Assembly (NCBI GenBank): GCA_017544125.1
Contig: JAFYET010000197.1
Coordinates: 1 to 14,107 of the forward strand
Direction of reading: 5' to 3'
DNA length: 14,107 bases
From: Ruminococcus sp.
Lineage (GTDB): Bacteria; Bacillota; Clostridia; Oscillospirales; Ruminococcaceae
How positions within the stretch are numbered: the stretch's first letter is position 1; every line of letters starts with the position of its first letter. The notes beneath the pieces are model-generated. The model was not told where the DNA came from. It saw only the letters and a program-made list of their open reading frames with translations, and did no database searches. This document shows positions 12,720 through 14,107 of the stretch, piece by piece. A program made the position numbers and the translations under genes.

Positions 12720-14107
12720 TTATTTAAAGTATTCTTTCAAGCCCTGCATATCTGTCTTGCCGTTTGCAAGGCGGGGCATGGCTTCAAGCTGTATGAGCTT
12801 TCTCGGCACCATAAAGCCCGGCAGTATGCCTCGAAGATAAGTCGCTATCTCCTTGACCGTAGCCTCTCCTGTATAGAAAAGGTATATAAGCTCCTTTTCC
12901 TTCTGATACATCGAGCAGCAGTCGGAGACATTCTCAAGTTTAAGCGCTGCCGCTTCTATCTCGCTCAGCTCAACTCTGTGACCTAAGTGCTTTATCTGCC
13001 TGTCCTTCCTGCCCTTGAAGAGCAGCACGCCGTCATCACGCATAACGCCGTAGTCGCCTGTTTTGAAAATGCGCTCGGCGTAGGCGGTATTGAGCGGGTT
13101 CTGTATAAAGGTCTTTGCAGTAAGCTCAGGTGCGTTATAGTAACCGAGAGCCACCGTCTGACCGCTCACGCATATCTCACCCATCTCGCCCTGCGGCGTG
13201 GGGGTGTTATCCTCACCGAGCAGGAAAACACGGTAGTTGCTGTAAGGCTTGCCTATCGGCAGTGTGTCGCTCTCCTCCACAAGACCCTCGACCTCGTAAT
13301 AGGTACACGATGCTGTACACTCGGTAGGACCGTACTGGTTTACAAACTTAGCATCAGGCAGGTTCTGCTGCCATACTCTTAACACCGAGCAGGGCATTAC
13401 CGAGCCTGAGAAGCATATCTTCTTCAGAAACTCAGGCTTGCCGCCCTCGAATGCACCTACCTTGACGGCAATGGTGAACACCGAAACGCTCCAGCCAACT
13501 GAGGTTATCCTGCGCTCATTGAGCGTTTTGAAAAGCTCGGCAGGCATCACGAAGCACTGCTTGGGTATGATATAAGTCGAAGCCCCCGTGAACACGGGCA
13601 GGTAGATATCTCTTATGGCTGCGATATAATCAAGGGGCGACTGGTTGCCGAGAATATCGCTCTCGTCAATGCCCATAACGTCTTTATAGGCGTTTATATA
13701 GCAGCAAAGGGAAAGTGTGCTGGTAATTACGCCCTTGGGCACGCCCGTCGAGCCTGATGTGAATATAACATACAGCGGGTCATCAACGCAGGCGGTGCTG
13801 CGGCGCTCTTTAAGCCCCTGCTCGTCAATGGGCGTTTCAAAAAGCTCCTGCGCTATAAGCACCTCGCCCTCAAAGCCCAGAGCCTTTGCACGCTCGGCGT
13901 TCTCTCTGTCGGCAATGAGTATCTCGGGCTTTAACACGCCGAGAATGCCCTCGAGCCGCTTTTCGGGCTGAGTCGAATCCATAGGCGCATAGAAGCACCC
14001 TGCATAGACTATACCTAAGAATATGGCAGGTGTCAGCGAGCAGCGTGAGCTCATGACGGCAACGGGCTTTCTCCCCTGCGTCATAGGCAGAAGTGCCGAA
14101 GCAAGGC
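12720..14107 (-). CDS. DltA-like adenylation enzyme (AMP-binding ligase), 5' end beyond window
   Basis: The reading frame is open to the window edge; the first visible Met (14082-14084) is internal, and about 40 N-terminal residues are probably missing. The enzyme should activate a carboxylic acid with ATP and load it on the carrier protein. Numbered from that Met, the core motifs are: A3 TSGSTGVPKG (109-118); A5 NQYGPTECT (249-257); A7 FKTGDYG (340-346); A8 GRKDRQIKHLGHRVEL (358-373); A10 NGKTD with Lys443. There is no condensation or carrier domain, as in DltA (about 500 residues). The A4 region PLDYIAAIRDIY (150-161) lacks the expected Asp at the amino-binding position when aligned without gaps on DIY and TGA, so the substrate may not be D-alanine. 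It is the most upstream gene seen of the operon. Confidence 0.92.
   Translation of the reverse strand, partial: LASALLPMTQGRKPVAVMSSRCSLTPAIFLGIVYAGCFYAPMDSTQPEKRLEGILGVLKPEILIADRENAERAKALGFEGEVLIAQELFETPIDEQGLKERRSTACVDDPLYVIFTSGSTGVPKGVITSTLSLCCYINAYKDVMGIDESDILGNQSPLDYIAAIRDIYLPVFTGASTYIIPKQCFVMPAELFKTLNERRITSVGWSVSVFTIAVKVGAFEGGKPEFLKKICFSGSVMPCSVLRVWQQNLPDAKFVNQYGPTECTASCTYYEVEGLVEESDTLPIGKPYSNYRVFLLGEDNTPTPQGEMGEICVSGQTVALGYYNAPELTAKTFIQNPLNTAYAERIFKTGDYGVMRDDGVLLFKGRKDRQIKHLGHRVELSEIEAAALKLENVSDCCSMYQKEKELIYLFYTGEATVKEIATYLRGILPGFMVPRKLIQLEAMPRLANGKTDMQGLKEYFK

Overview
This window looks like a chromosomal segment from an anaerobic, low-to-moderate GC Firmicute of the Clostridia, most likely a Ruminococcus-like member of the Oscillospiraceae. 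The inference rests on strong GGAGG-type ribosome binding sites, near-consensus sigma-A promoters, CotF-type spore coat genes, a PdxY/TrmL/DegV housekeeping run and a gut-clostridial style of intergenic repeat (GNRA-capped hairpin plus ATTATGCATTATGA tandem units). No database search was possible, so the genus is a guess.

Layout. Positions 1-179 hold the 5' end of pgk (minus strand) with its promoter. Next is a small four-helix membrane protein gene (318-770, minus). A two-gene spore coat operon runs on the plus strand (906-1356) and ends at a shared bidirectional terminator. A four-gene minus-strand operon (4349 down to 1399) encodes a pyridoxal kinase, TrmL, a DegV protein and a lipoprotein, all behind a consensus promoter. 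Divergent from it is a membrane-bound diguanylate cyclase (4653-5735, plus) that may really begin at an upstream ATT codon. An ECF sigma factor gene and a large single-pass membrane partner overlap by 4 nt (8043 down to 5777). A tRNA-Thr(GGT) gene with a perfect consensus promoter and encoded CCA follows (8188-8263).

The most interesting part is 8358-14107 (minus strand): a five-gene operon that looks like a rewired dlt (D-alanylation) system. In transcription order it encodes an adenylation enzyme (5' end outside the window), a DltC-like carrier protein, a fold-type III PLP decarboxylase, a DltB-like MBOAT acyltransferase and a membrane-anchored DltD/SGNH-like protein. The presence of a PLP enzyme, and an adenylation pocket in which the usual amino-group-binding Asp appears replaced, suggest that the group loaded on the carrier and exported is not simply D-alanine. 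BtrK of butirosin biosynthesis, a DAP-decarboxylase relative that decarboxylates glutamyl-carrier protein, is a precedent. The proposal is that this operon attaches an amino-acid-derived (perhaps decarboxylated) acyl group to an extracellular polymer. This is inference, not demonstrated.

A repeat-rich, hairpin-rich 240-bp stretch separates the adenylation gene from the carrier protein gene. Convergent gene pairs are separated by compact bidirectional terminators, and no phage, integrase, transposase or CRISPR signal was seen.
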